A DNA stretch of 64,000 nucleotides from assembly GCF_945980375.1 (NCBI RefSeq), contig NZ_CAMFQO010000005.1, positions 1-64,000 on the forward strand, written 5' to 3'. The notes beneath the pieces were generated by a model. That model was given only the letters and a program-made list of their open reading frames with translations. It had not been told where the DNA came from and did no database searches. Made by a program: the position numbers and the translations under genes. This DNA comes from an uncultured Eubacterium sp. (GTDB taxonomy: Bacteria; Bacillota; Clostridia; Oscillospirales; Acutalibacteraceae). Shown here piece by piece: positions 30,401 through 39,837 of this stretch (position 1 is its first letter; every line of letters starts with the position of its first letter).

Positions 30401-30847
30401 AATATGGCATTTGTAACCCTTGAGGATTTGTACGGTACTGTTGAGATTGTGCTGTTTCCAAAGGTGTTTGCTCAATGCAGTATGCTGATTACACAGGGCA
30501 ATGTTATTGCTGTTAAGGGTACCGTATCTATCGAGGAGGAAAAGGAACCTAAAATCTTAGTAAACTCGGTTATTGAGCCAAATGCAGATGTAACGGCACA
30601 AAATGTTGAGCAAAGGTCAAAGCGTAACGGCTTGTTTCTAAAGTTTTCGTCAAGAGGTGATGAACGCGTTAGGAGTGCCTCTGAAATTCTTGCCGGATAC
30701 AGAGGAGATTTTCCTGTGTACTATTATTTTGCAGACGAGAAAAAATATGAAAGGCTGAAAAAGGAGCTTGGCTTTTCATATAATGAAGATGCCGTGGCAA
30801 AGCTTCGAGGGCTTCTCGGCGACGATAATGTGGTTGTGAGGTTTTAG
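27425..30847 (+). CDS. dnaE: DNA polymerase III subunit alpha
   Basis: FTHLHLHTQFSLLDGACR PHP domain; GPGRGSGAGSIAAYCIGITDLDP; PDFDIDFCYERR. Confidence 0.97.
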   Translation: MFTHLHLHTQFSLLDGACRLSELVSRARELGMTSLAITDHGNMYGAVDFYKECKKQGIKPIIGCEVYVAPHSRFDKDKTRDGKYSHLVLLVKNETGYKNLIKMVSQSFTEGFYFKPRIDRDLLEAHSEGLICLSACVAGEIPQYLLQRDYDSAKRSALWYNSVFGEGNYYLELQNHGLDEERVVADGIKRLADETGIPLVATNDVHYVRREDAEIQQVLICIATNHILGEDTGLEFHSDSFYLKSEQEMAELFADTPQAISNTQVIAEKCSFDFEFGTTKLPYFETPNNMNHYDFFRQKCYDGLYERYGKDVPQVYIDRLEYELETVEKMGYTDYYLIVQDFVRFAKSKGIPVGPGRGSGAGSIAAYCIGITDLDPMKYDLIFERFLNPQRVSMPDFDIDFCYERRGEVIDYVTKKYGADHVAQIVTFGTLQTKAALRDVGRVLGMSYARVDAIVKMIPNVFHITLDDAVKKSKELRQAMDEDPQVARLVEIARKVEGMPRNTSTHAAGVVITHDPVSSYVPLATNDDLVVTQYIMTTLEELGLLKMDFLGLRTLTVIDDCARACNVDIEHIAIDDEQVYRLFSRGQTEGIFQFESSGMKQMLMSLKPTGLEDLIAATSLYRPGPASQIDTFVHNSNNPQDITYDTPMLEPILKNTYGCMVYQEQVMQIFRELAGYSFGRADVVRRAMSKKKHDVMEKERSAFVDGCAKNGIAQSVANGIFDKISDFASYAFNKSHAACYALVAYRCAYLKKYHPSQFMAALLTSVLDNSNKVARYIAECKRLGIRLAPPDINSSMKGFTASSDKVINYGLLGIKNLGNDFIEDIIRERQNGRYKDIFDFCSRLQGGKFNRRAVESLIRCGAFDNMGANRKQMLNALPVILTNIEEKYRRTMYGQVGLFDLNDDFSDSFEMPNVEEYSKSELLQMEKEMTGLYLSGHPMDRFDNYVKRAGCVRTYDVLEAGNEMSAVKDGSVVTLCGSITRISVKQTRSNNMNMAFVTLEDLYGTVEIVLFPKVFAQCSMLITQGNVIAVKGTVSIEEEKEPKILVNSVIEPNADVTAQNVEQRSKRNGLFLKFSSRGDERVRSASEILAGYRGDFPVYYYFADEKKYERLKKELGFSYNEDAVAKLRGLLGDDNVVVRF

Positions 30848-30946
30848 CTTGTATCCTTTTGATACTTGACAATATTTGTAAAATTAAGTAAAATAGATAT
30901 ATTGCTTAACATTAAATATTTTTATATATTGAACGGAGGAAATATA

Positions 30947-31912
30947 ATGAAAACTATCGCAGTTTTAACAAGTGGCGGTGACGCTCCGGGCATGAATGCT
31001 GCAGTTCGTGCAGTTGTAAGAACAGCCTGCGAAAACGGAATTAAGGTTTACGGTGTTATCCGTGGCTATAACGGACTTATCAACGGAGATTTTATCGAAA
31101 TGGATTTGCGTTCTGTTTCCGATATTATTAACAGAGGCGGTACAATCCTTTACTCTGCGCGTAGCGTTGAGTTTGCAACCGAGGAGGGTATGCGCAAGGC
31201 AGTGCGCACCTGTCAGGAAAAGGGCATTGAGGGTGTAGTCGTTATCGGTGGTGACGGTTCATTCCGCGGTGCTCGTGACTTAAGCGAAAGAGGTATCCCC
31301 TGCGTTGGTATTCCGGGCACTATTGATAATGATATTGCCTGCTGTGATTACACAATCGGTTATGACACCTGTCTTAACACTATTATGGAAATGGTTGACA
31401 GAATCCGTGACACATCGGAATCTCATGACAGATGTGCTGTTATTGAGGTAATGGGCAGAAGAGCAGGCTACCTTGCACTTAACGCAGGTATTGCATGCGG
31501 TGCAACTGCTATCCTTATTCCTGAGGTTAAATTTGATATTGAAAAGCACGTTATCGACAGAATGAGAAAAACCCAAAGAACCGATAAAAAGCACTTTATC
31601 ATCATTGTTGCAGAGGGCTGCGATGTAGATGTAAACGAACTTGCTCAACACATTCAGGAAAAAACAGGTGTAGAATCAAGAGCAATGGTTCTCGGTCATG
31701 TTCAGCGCGGCGGTTATCCTACAGTTAAGGACAGAGTTATGGCAACACGTATGGGTAACTACGCCGTTAAGCTTCTTATGAACAACATCGGCAACAGAGT
31801 TGTTGCCGCTCAAAAGGAAGAAGTTGTTGATTACGATATTTTTGAAGCACTTAATATGAAAAAATCTATTGATATGAACCTTTACAATATTGCACACGAG
31901 GTTTCAATCTAA
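30947..31912 (+). CDS. pfkA: 6-phosphofructokinase
   Basis: MKTIAVLTSGGDAPGMNAAVRAVVR; GTIDNDIACCDYTIGYDT; RBS GGAGG. Confidence 0.96.
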   Translation: MKTIAVLTSGGDAPGMNAAVRAVVRTACENGIKVYGVIRGYNGLINGDFIEMDLRSVSDIINRGGTILYSARSVEFATEEGMRKAVRTCQEKGIEGVVVIGGDGSFRGARDLSERGIPCVGIPGTIDNDIACCDYTIGYDTCLNTIMEMVDRIRDTSESHDRCAVIEVMGRRAGYLALNAGIACGATAILIPEVKFDIEKHVIDRMRKTQRTDKKHFIIIVAEGCDVDVNELAQHIQEKTGVESRAMVLGHVQRGGYPTVKDRVMATRMGNYAVKLLMNNIGNRVVAAQKEEVVDYDIFEALNMKKSIDMNLYNIAHEVSI

Positions 31913-31937
31913 CTGTTACATACAACAATCATAATAC

Positions 31938-31976
31938 AGCAGTGCCGTAAGCTTTTTATTGCCTACGGCATTTGTA
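31938..31976 (+). terminator. Rho-independent terminator
   Basis: TGCCGTA ... TACGGCA hairpin after pfkA, T-rich 3' side. Confidence 0.55.
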
Positions 31977-32043
31977 TTGTTTCTATTTTTTTCCTGTGGA
32001 AATAATGTGCTCAATATGATACAATTTCCACAAAGGAGCATAT

Positions 32044-32841
32044 ATGCCTACAACAAAAAAGAAAATTAAAAAAAGACCTGCAAGAAAGAGAAAAGACACT
32101 CAACGCAAAATCATAATCACTGCGGTTGCGTTGGTGCTTGCAGCAGCGCTTGCGGTAACGGGTATTGCGGTTTCGCACACAGGCAGGAAGCTTCCAAACC
32201 CGCTCGTCGCTCTTGATAAGGATAAGGCATACGGTGTTGATATATCTCACCATAACGGTAAGGTTAATTGGAAAACGCTTAAAAACGAGGTTGACTTTGC
32301 TATCATCAGGGTTGGCTATCGTGGCTATCAAAACGGCGCTGTGTGCATAGATAAAAATGCAAAAAAGAATTTAAGAGCTGCCAACGAAGCAGGAATACCT
32401 GTCGGTGTTTATTTTTACACTCAAGCCGTAAATGAGGATGAGGCAAGGGAGGAGGCAAGAGCCTGCCTTGATGTTATTAAAAAATATGACATCTCTTTGC
32501 CTGTGTTTTATGATTTTGAATATCCGACCTTTAACGGTAAGCACACGGGCAGGCTTTTTGAGGCAGGTCTGACAAAAAAAGAAAATTCACGTCTTATCAA
32601 TGCCTTTTGCACAGAGATTGAGGACGCAGGCTATCAAAGCGGAGTGTATGCATCATCATTTATGTACAAAAGCAATTTTAAGATGAGTGAGCTTTACAAA
32701 TCAATATACATTTGGGTGGCTGATTACAACCCGTCAGTTACCTATAACGGTGATTATGACCTTTGGCAGTTCAACGATAAAGGGCAGGTTAACGGAGTAA
32801 AAAAGAGGGTTGACGAAAATTATTGGTACATAAAAAATTAA
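32044..32841 (+). CDS. GH25 lysozyme, N-terminal membrane anchor
   Basis: Basic N-terminus + TM; YGVDISHHNGKVNWKTLKNEVDFAIIRVGYRGY; LPVFYDFEYPTF. Confidence 0.92.
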   Translation: MPTTKKKIKKRPARKRKDTQRKIIITAVALVLAAALAVTGIAVSHTGRKLPNPLVALDKDKAYGVDISHHNGKVNWKTLKNEVDFAIIRVGYRGYQNGAVCIDKNAKKNLRAANEAGIPVGVYFYTQAVNEDEAREEARACLDVIKKYDISLPVFYDFEYPTFNGKHTGRLFEAGLTKKENSRLINAFCTEIEDAGYQSGVYASSFMYKSNFKMSELYKSIYIWVADYNPSVTYNGDYDLWQFNDKGQVNGVKKRVDENYWYIKN

Positions 32842-32851
32842 GGGGATAAAA

Positions 32852-34696
32852 ATGAGGAAAAATAGTGCAAAAAAACTGTTTGCGTTGGCACTTGCTGCCG
32901 TTATTGCAGCGTCGCCGATAACTGCTTTTGCGTTTACAAGCTCAAGCAGGTTTACAACAAAAACCTATACCCATCAGGACAGATTTTTCAACACCGGTAT
33001 TCAAGAGGGTATTGATGTTTCCTATCATAACGGAAAGCTTGATTGGGGCGTTATTAAAAATGCAGGGGTGGATTTTGCCATTATCCGTGCGGCATACCGT
33101 GGCTACGGCAAAAATGGCACCTTGGTTAAGGATACCGAGTTTGCAAACAATATTATGAACGCACAGGCACAGGGTATTCCTGTCGGTGTTTATATTTACT
33201 CACAGGCTATTACTACTGCCGAGGCGGTGCAGGAGGCAAATTTTATCCTTGATATTATCAGCGGATACAGCATCGATTTACCGGTTGTGTTTGACTACGA
33301 GTTTGCGGGCGTAGAGGACGGAAGGCTTGATTCTGCTTGGTCAAGCGGAAAGCTTAATAAAAGCAAAATGACAGATATTACACTCGCATTTTGCGACACT
33401 GTAAAAAATGCGGGCTACGACGCAATGGTTTACGCAAACAAATCGTTTTTGAATACCAATATTGATCACACCGCTATTGAAAACGCAGGCTATCAGGTTT
33501 GGCTTGCTCATTACACAACCAATACAAATTACACGGGTGAATACAAGATTTGGCAGTACACATCGGACGGTTCAATCCCCGGAATTGCCAATAAGAGATT
33601 TGACTGTAACTTTATGTATTCAGGCTCTTTACCGAGCTCTGCACCGAGGATTCTGCCTATTCCTAATCAAACCTATACAGGCTATGAAATTTGCCCGGAG
33701 GTTAAGTTGTCGTACGGTGATTATATTTTAACCGAGGGTGTAGACTACACAACATATTATCAGGATAATGTTGAAATCGGAACGGCTACAGTAAACGTTG
33801 TGGGCATCGGTATGTTTAGCGGATACATTGATCTAAAGGCAAGCTTCAACATAGTTGCGCAAACTGTTGAAAATATGAGGTGCACATCCACCTCGTCAAA
33901 TTCCGCAAATATCGAGTGGGATGCGGTAAACGGTGCCACCGGCTACATTGTTCAAATTCTAAAGAACGGCAAGTGGACCAATGCAGGCACATTTACCGAT
34001 ACAAAGGCAACTGTTACAGGTCTTGCTGTCGGCTCGCTTAACTATATCCACATTGCCGCATATACAAATGTTAACGGTAAAAATTATGTCGGTGCATACA
34101 ACAAGCACATTACTGTTTCAACACAGCTCGGCCCCGTAAACACAAGGGTATCAAAGTACACCAATTCGTACATTACTCTTGCTTGGGATAAGCAAACGGC
34201 ATCAAACGGCTACGAGATTTACAGTTATGATTACGGCAAAAAGAAATATGTGCTGTACAAAACAATTACAAACGGCAACACAGGCTCATACAAGATAACA
34301 GGTCTTTCATCAAATAAAAAGTACAAGTTCAAAATCCGTGCATATAAGCTTGTTAACGGCAAAAAGACCTATGGCTCATTGGGTAATTGGGTGCTTCAGT
34401 ACACATCGGTCAAAAAGCCTACATTAAAATCAGCAACATCTCCGTCAACCAAAAGAATAAAAATGACCTGGTCAAAGGTCAGCGGTGCAACAGGCTATCA
34501 GGTTATGTGGTCTACATACAGTGATTTTTCACAAAACTATTTGACAAAGTCGGTTTCATCAAAAAATTTGTCAACTACATTGACAACCGCAAAGTCAAAG
34601 AAAACCTACTATGTTAAGGTAAGAGCATACAGAACAATTTCGGGCAAAAAGGTTTATTCACCCTGGAGCTCAAAGAAAACATTAAAAACAAAGTAA
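32852..34696 (+). CDS. Secreted GH25 lysozyme with fibronectin type III repeats
   Basis: Signal peptide; EGIDVSYHNGKLDWGVIKNAGVDFAIIRAAYRGYG; three C-terminal FN3-like modules. Confidence 0.92.
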   Translation: MRKNSAKKLFALALAAVIAASPITAFAFTSSSRFTTKTYTHQDRFFNTGIQEGIDVSYHNGKLDWGVIKNAGVDFAIIRAAYRGYGKNGTLVKDTEFANNIMNAQAQGIPVGVYIYSQAITTAEAVQEANFILDIISGYSIDLPVVFDYEFAGVEDGRLDSAWSSGKLNKSKMTDITLAFCDTVKNAGYDAMVYANKSFLNTNIDHTAIENAGYQVWLAHYTTNTNYTGEYKIWQYTSDGSIPGIANKRFDCNFMYSGSLPSSAPRILPIPNQTYTGYEICPEVKLSYGDYILTEGVDYTTYYQDNVEIGTATVNVVGIGMFSGYIDLKASFNIVAQTVENMRCTSTSSNSANIEWDAVNGATGYIVQILKNGKWTNAGTFTDTKATVTGLAVGSLNYIHIAAYTNVNGKNYVGAYNKHITVSTQLGPVNTRVSKYTNSYITLAWDKQTASNGYEIYSYDYGKKKYVLYKTITNGNTGSYKITGLSSNKKYKFKIRAYKLVNGKKTYGSLGNWVLQYTSVKKPTLKSATSPSTKRIKMTWSKVSGATGYQVMWSTYSDFSQNYLTKSVSSKNLSTTLTTAKSKKTYYVKVRAYRTISGKKVYSPWSSKKTLKTK

Positions 34697-34698
34697 AA

Positions 34699-34724
34699 AA
34701 ACGGCACTCAGTGCCGTTTTTCTC
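34699..34724 (+). terminator. Rho-independent terminator
   Basis: AACGGCAC-TCA-GTGCCGTT-TTTC. Confidence 0.8.
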
Positions 34725-34781
34725 TTTTATTATTTTATTATGTGTGATATAATTGTTTTATCATTTATTGTGAGGATAAAT

Positions 34782-37172
34782 ATGAAAAGGATTATTTCTG
34801 CATTGATAGCTATGTGCGTTGTGCTTTGTGTTTGCTTGCCTGCATATGCTCAATCAAACGCAACGCTTAATATTTCAAAAAATGATATTGGTGAAAAGAC
34901 ATCTCCGTCCCTATATGGCTTAACTCTTGATGAAGATTCGTTTGCGGTTGACGGCGGCTTGGTGTCCAATATGGTGTGCAACAATTCCTTTGAGTATGCC
35001 GACAATCCTGAATATGCGTGGAGCTTTAACGGTGTGTCGCCGGTTGTTTCATCTCAAGGGGCTGTCAATTCCAACAACCCAACCTACGAAACCGTAACCG
35101 TTGAGTCATCGGGAAATATGATAAACAGGGGTTATACTCCGCTTTTTGACAGCAAGGGTAATTATGACGAGGCTGTTGCCGACGGTGCGGGTATGAGCTT
35201 TGTAAAGGGCAAAACATATCTGTTTTCCTGCTACCTGAGGAATGTTGACTTTGAAGGAAAAATCGGTGTGTTCATCGACTCAAAGGGCAACAAAGCAGAC
35301 CCTGTTCAGCTAAACATTAATTCCGTTAGCCAAAAAACATGGACAAGGATTAATGTAAAAATTAAGTCAAGTGCAACAGAAAGCGGTAGGCTCGGTATAA
35401 GCTTTAACGGCACAGGCTCGGTGTGTATTGATTATGTTACACTTTGCCCTGATGACAGCTACGGTACGGGGGATGAATGGAAATATGTTACCTTGCGACA
35501 GGATATGGTGGATGCAATTAAAAACCTTAAACCGTCATATTTGAAATTTCCGGGTGCGTGCTCGGTTGAAGATACAGATTTTTCGTGGAAAAACACTATC
35601 GGCGAGCCGGCACTTCGTAAACAATGTGCAGGTGCCGAAAACGATTATTCAAAGGGCATTGCCGTAAACAACACAAGTCTTATGGGGTATCACGAATACT
35701 TTCAGCTTGCAAGGGATATAAATGCCGTTCCCGTTGCCGTTGTGGGTGCAGGTGTTGCCTGCCAAACAAACGGCAGGTATGAGGCGTATTTGCAGGCAAT
35801 GAACAAAACATATATGACCGATGAGCAGTGGGAGACATATCTTGTAGATGAATGCGGATATAAGAAGAGCGAGGTTGCTCAAAGAACGCAGTACATTGAC
35901 TCGCTCGGTGTAAATAGCGTAGATGATTTTGATGCCTTTGTTGACAGTATGTCGCTCAATCCCGACACGGCGGAATTCACAAATTATGCACAGGATGTGC
36001 TTGACCTTATTGAGTATGCAAACGCTCCGTCAACAGCAGGCTATTGGGCGTCACTTCGCAGTGCCAACGGCAGCGAGCAACCGTTTAACCTTAAATATAT
36101 TCAGGTTGGCGGGGATAACTACGGTGATGTATATTGGCGTAATTTTGAGGCATTAAAAAAGATAATTAACAAAAAATATCCCGATATTGTTGTTTTGGCT
36201 TCAACCGGCTTTGCAGGTAACGGAGTAGAGTTTGACACAGCGTGGAACAGAATAGGTACAGATGCCATGGTCAGCGAAAACGTGACGGACAGCAGTGAAT
36301 ACCCCTTGTCACAGTTTGTTACAAGGTACGACAGCTATGCAACCGACGGTACGGATGTAATGGTGCAATACAAAAGTGAGGCCTTGAAAAAAGGCACACA
36401 GATAAAAGACAACAATCTTTTTTGTGCCGTGCAGGAGGGCGCGTTTGCTACGGGTATTGAACGCAACAGCGGTGTTGTCAAAATGTCGAGCTATATGACT
36501 GCGTTTTCTAAAATAGATGCCGGTAAAAACACGCAAAGCCTTGCTTGGTTTGATAATGAAAGTATAGTTCTGACACCAAGCTACTACACGCAAATGATAT
36601 TTGCGGGTAATTACGGGGGCAACTATGTCAATTCCAATCTTTCGGCTGATGATGACGGCATATATCAAAGTGTAACTATTGATGAGGGAGCACAGGCATT
36701 GTACATAAAGCTTGTTAATGTCAGCGGTTCAAGGCAAACCTTAAGCATAAATCTGAGTGGCTTTGATGACATTTCGGTTGCATCAATGCAAAGTGTGGGT
36801 GCAGATACAAAATCATCATTTAACAGCCCTAAAAAGCAAACCATTGCTCCCATTCAGCAGGATTTGGAATTTGAGGCGAGTAATATTGATGTTGAGCTTT
36901 TGCCTTACAGTGCCAATGTTGTAAGAGTGGGATACGGTCAAAACAGCGGGGCCGGCTTTTTTAACCTGCCCGACGGTATAGATACGGAGGTTAAATCAAA
37001 TATTCCTATGGGAACTGTAATTTTTATTATTTTGGTAATTGTGTTATTTGTTTTGGGTAGCTTTGGCGGATACTTTGCCTATTCAAAGCTTGTGCTTGGC
37101 GGCAAGGGTATCAAGGATGTAAAAAGAGCAATGAAGGAGAAAAAGGACGATGACGCCGGCAAAGAAGAATAA
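34782..37172 (+). CDS. GH51 alpha-L-arabinofuranosidase-like protein, C-terminally membrane-anchored
   Basis: Signal peptide; SPSLYGLTLDEDSFAVDGGLVSNMVCNNSFEY; LKPSYLKFPGACSVED; PFNLKYIQVGGDNYG; C-terminal TM + Lys-rich tail. Confidence 0.82.
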   Translation: MKRIISALIAMCVVLCVCLPAYAQSNATLNISKNDIGEKTSPSLYGLTLDEDSFAVDGGLVSNMVCNNSFEYADNPEYAWSFNGVSPVVSSQGAVNSNNPTYETVTVESSGNMINRGYTPLFDSKGNYDEAVADGAGMSFVKGKTYLFSCYLRNVDFEGKIGVFIDSKGNKADPVQLNINSVSQKTWTRINVKIKSSATESGRLGISFNGTGSVCIDYVTLCPDDSYGTGDEWKYVTLRQDMVDAIKNLKPSYLKFPGACSVEDTDFSWKNTIGEPALRKQCAGAENDYSKGIAVNNTSLMGYHEYFQLARDINAVPVAVVGAGVACQTNGRYEAYLQAMNKTYMTDEQWETYLVDECGYKKSEVAQRTQYIDSLGVNSVDDFDAFVDSMSLNPDTAEFTNYAQDVLDLIEYANAPSTAGYWASLRSANGSEQPFNLKYIQVGGDNYGDVYWRNFEALKKIINKKYPDIVVLASTGFAGNGVEFDTAWNRIGTDAMVSENVTDSSEYPLSQFVTRYDSYATDGTDVMVQYKSEALKKGTQIKDNNLFCAVQEGAFATGIERNSGVVKMSSYMTAFSKIDAGKNTQSLAWFDNESIVLTPSYYTQMIFAGNYGGNYVNSNLSADDDGIYQSVTIDEGAQALYIKLVNVSGSRQTLSINLSGFDDISVASMQSVGADTKSSFNSPKKQTIAPIQQDLEFEASNIDVELLPYSANVVRVGYGQNSGAGFFNLPDGIDTEVKSNIPMGTVIFIILVIVLFVLGSFGGYFAYSKLVLGGKGIKDVKRAMKEKKDDDAGKEE

Positions 37173-38139
37173 AATCACCTTTATTTCCTCTGTTACTTCT
37201 CCCGAGAGGGCATATGCCAATATACCTGAGCTTGACGGATTTGATGTAAAATTTTTTACCATACTTGACGATTTTGACAAAATTATTGAAAATGCGCCCG
37301 ACACCGAGTTTTTGATTGTTGATGCTATGGGTAAGGTTAATGCACAGGTGATTGATGCTATGCCTAACCTACGGCTTATTCAGTCGGAGGGTGTTGGCTA
37401 TCAGGGCATTGATGTTGATTCTGCTTCGAAAAGAGGTATCCCTGTTTGTAATAACAAGGGCATCAATGACACTGCTGTTGCCGAGTCCGCTGTGTTCCTA
37501 ATTCTCGCCTGCCTTAAAAACTATAATGAGGGCGTCAAGGCAGTTTATGACGGCAGACAAATAGAAAAAAAGGCAGAATCCTTTGGTGTTGTAAAAGAGC
37601 TGTCGGAATGTACGGTAGGACTTGTCGGCTTTGGTGATATAGCACGGCAGACCGCAAGGCTGTTAAATGCCTTTGGTGCAAGGGTTGTGTACTATAACCG
37701 CACAAGGTATAAAGAGCTTGAAGATGAGCTTTGCGCCGAATATGTCAGCCTTGATGAGTTACTTAATATGAGCGATTTTGTGTCGCTTCATCTTGCGGTA
37801 TCCGATGAAACAAGGGAGATTGTTAATGCTGATTTTCTTGCAAAAATGAAAAAAACGGCATTTCTTATCAACACCGCAAGGGGCGACTTGGTGGATAATC
37901 TTGCCCTGTACGATGCATTGAAAAACGGCAAAATAAAGGGCGCAGGGCTTGATGTTATTGCTCCGGAGCCTGTCACGGCAGACAATATCCTGCTTGATGA
38001 AGCAATAAAGGATAAGCTGATAATCACCCCGCACATAGCAGGAATTTCAGCACTTACGGTCAAAAAGCTATACCGCAATTGCTATGATAACATTCAGCGT
38101 GTACTAAACAATGAACAACCAAATAACAGGATAAATTAA
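37150..38139 (+). CDS. D-isomer specific 2-hydroxyacid dehydrogenase
   Basis: VGLVGFGDIARQTARLLNAFGARVVYYNR; AFLINTARGDLVD. Confidence 0.93.
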   Translation: MTPAKKNKITFISSVTSPERAYANIPELDGFDVKFFTILDDFDKIIENAPDTEFLIVDAMGKVNAQVIDAMPNLRLIQSEGVGYQGIDVDSASKRGIPVCNNKGINDTAVAESAVFLILACLKNYNEGVKAVYDGRQIEKKAESFGVVKELSECTVGLVGFGDIARQTARLLNAFGARVVYYNRTRYKELEDELCAEYVSLDELLNMSDFVSLHLAVSDETREIVNADFLAKMKKTAFLINTARGDLVDNLALYDALKNGKIKGAGLDVIAPEPVTADNILLDEAIKDKLIITPHIAGISALTVKKLYRNCYDNIQRVLNNEQPNNRIN

Positions 38140-38176
38140 AAGCGGATTGAACTCGATGTTCAATCCGCTTTTTCCC
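38137..38176. terminator. Bidirectional terminator between convergent genes
   Basis: AAAAGCGGATTGAAC-TCGAT-GTTCAATCCGCTTTTT. Confidence 0.85.
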
Positions 38177-38243
38177 TCCCTTACAATAAAGGCGAGCCAA
38201 GCATAATATCTTTTGGAGTGGTTCAGGCCATTTTTCAATTGTT

Positions 38244-38744
38244 TTACCATTCTAAATTGTGGAGTTTGCCTTTTTGGACTAATTCGGGGTAATCCCATTG
38301 ACGCAGGACCTCGTATGTGCCGATTGCCACTGCGTTTGAGAGGTTCAGGCTTCTGATGATGCCCCTCATTGGCATACGCACGCAGGTGTCGTGGTTAGCT
38401 TTGAGGAGCTCCTCCGGAAGTCCCTTTGTTTCCTTGCCGAAAATAAGGTAGCAGTTGTTTGGATATTCAACATCCGAGTGTGTCTGCTCTGCCTTGGTGG
38501 TAAAGTAGTAGAATTTGCCGTCCTTGTTTTTTTCAAAAAATTCATCGGTGCTGTCGTAAAAGGTGATGTCGAGCTTGTCCCAATAATCAAGACCTGCTCT
38601 TTTTACTTGCTTGTCTGTAATGTGAAAGCCCATAGGTCCTACAAGGTGCAGACGTGCGCCTGTTGCGGCACAGGTGCGTGCAATGTTGCCTGTGTTTTGC
38701 GGAATTTCAGGCTCAATTAGTACAATGTTAAGCGAGTGCTCCAT
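38244..38744 (-). CDS. trmL: tRNA (cytidine(34)-2'-O)-methyltransferase
   Basis: LNIVLIEPEIPQNTGNIARTCAATGARLHLVGPMGF; RSLNLSNAVAIGTYEVLRQ. Confidence 0.95.
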   Translation of the reverse strand: MEHSLNIVLIEPEIPQNTGNIARTCAATGARLHLVGPMGFHITDKQVKRAGLDYWDKLDITFYDSTDEFFEKNKDGKFYYFTTKAEQTHSDVEYPNNCYLIFGKETKGLPEELLKANHDTCVRMPMRGIIRSLNLSNAVAIGTYEVLRQWDYPELVQKGKLHNLEW

Positions 38745-39837
38745 TTATGTAAACCTCTTTTATGTTCAAATTTTCATCGGCAACAATGAGGTCAGCACAT
38801 TTGCCGACTGCAATTGAGCCTATTTTGTCATCCTCTTTGATAACCCTTGCAGGATTGATTGTGCATGATTTTAATGCGGTTTTGAAATCAATGCCTATTT
38901 CCAAAAGGTTTTTGAACTCGTCAAATACATTTGTGATAGATGCCGCGATCGTGCCGTCCTCAAGCTTTGCAACCTTGTAACCGTCCTTAACATATGTCAT
39001 CTGACCGCCAAGCTCGTATTCGCCTATGCCGAGACCGGCACCACGCATTGAGTCGCTTATTACACAGGCTCTGTCTTCCCCCAAAATGCTAAATGCGTTT
39101 CGCAAAACCGTTGGGCAAATATGCTCACAGTCGCAGATAAGCTCGGCTGTAATATCGCTGTCAAGCACAGCGCCGACAATTCCTGCCTCGCGGTGAGTCA
39201 TAGGAGTCATTGCGTTAAACAGATGGGTTGCGTGAGCAATTCCTTTATCAATTGATTCTCTTGCTTCTTTTTCGTTTGCACAGCTGTGACCGATAGAAAT
39301 CGTCATTTTTTGCTTTAACTGTGTGATAAACTCACTTGTGTCGCTTACCTCGGGAGCAATGGTGATAAGCTTTATCTTGTCGCAAATATCAAGCAATTCG
39401 TTAACCTCGTCAACGCTTGCATTACGGATATATTCTCTGTTTTGTGCACCCGCTTTTGCGTTTGCAATATACGGACCTTCAAGATTTATTCCCACGAGCT
39501 TTGATTTAGGAGAGTTAAAGCTATTTACCACCTCGGCTATTTCCTTTAGCTTTTTGTGCGGCAAAGTCATGGTTGTTGCGCAAAAGGAGGTAACACCCTT
39601 TGATGCAAGATAGGTGCTGATTTTTTCAAAGCTGTCGGCAGTGCCGTCAGAGCAATCTGCACCGTTGCCACCGTGAATATGTATGTCAACAAATCCCGGC
39701 AGAATAATGCTTCCACTCATATCAACACCGTCATCGTTGATAATTCCGATTTCGGTTATTATTCCGTTTTCGATTTTTATATCGCCGAATTCTTTTTCAA
39801 ATTCCTCGTTATAAAATGTACAATTTTTAAGTATCAT
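38728..39837 (-). CDS. nagA: N-acetylglucosamine-6-phosphate deacetylase
   Basis: PGFVDIHIHGGNGADCSDG; GINLEGPYIANAKAGAQN; ATHLFNAMTPMTHREAGIVGA. Confidence 0.95.
   Translation of the reverse strand: MILKNCTFYNEEFEKEFGDIKIENGIITEIGIINDDGVDMSGSIILPGFVDIHIHGGNGADCSDGTADSFEKISTYLASKGVTSFCATTMTLPHKKLKEIAEVVNSFNSPKSKLVGINLEGPYIANAKAGAQNREYIRNASVDEVNELLDICDKIKLITIAPEVSDTSEFITQLKQKMTISIGHSCANEKEARESIDKGIAHATHLFNAMTPMTHREAGIVGAVLDSDITAELICDCEHICPTVLRNAFSILGEDRACVISDSMRGAGLGIGEYELGGQMTYVKDGYKVAKLEDGTIAASITNVFDEFKNLLEIGIDFKTALKSCTINPARVIKEDDKIGSIAVGKCADLIVADENLNIKEVYINGALA

Noticed and set aside
32044-34696. Two adjacent GH25 genes as phage endolysin remnant
   Set aside because: Membrane-anchored and FN3-bearing secreted forms without phage genes nearby; looks like normal cell-wall hydrolases.
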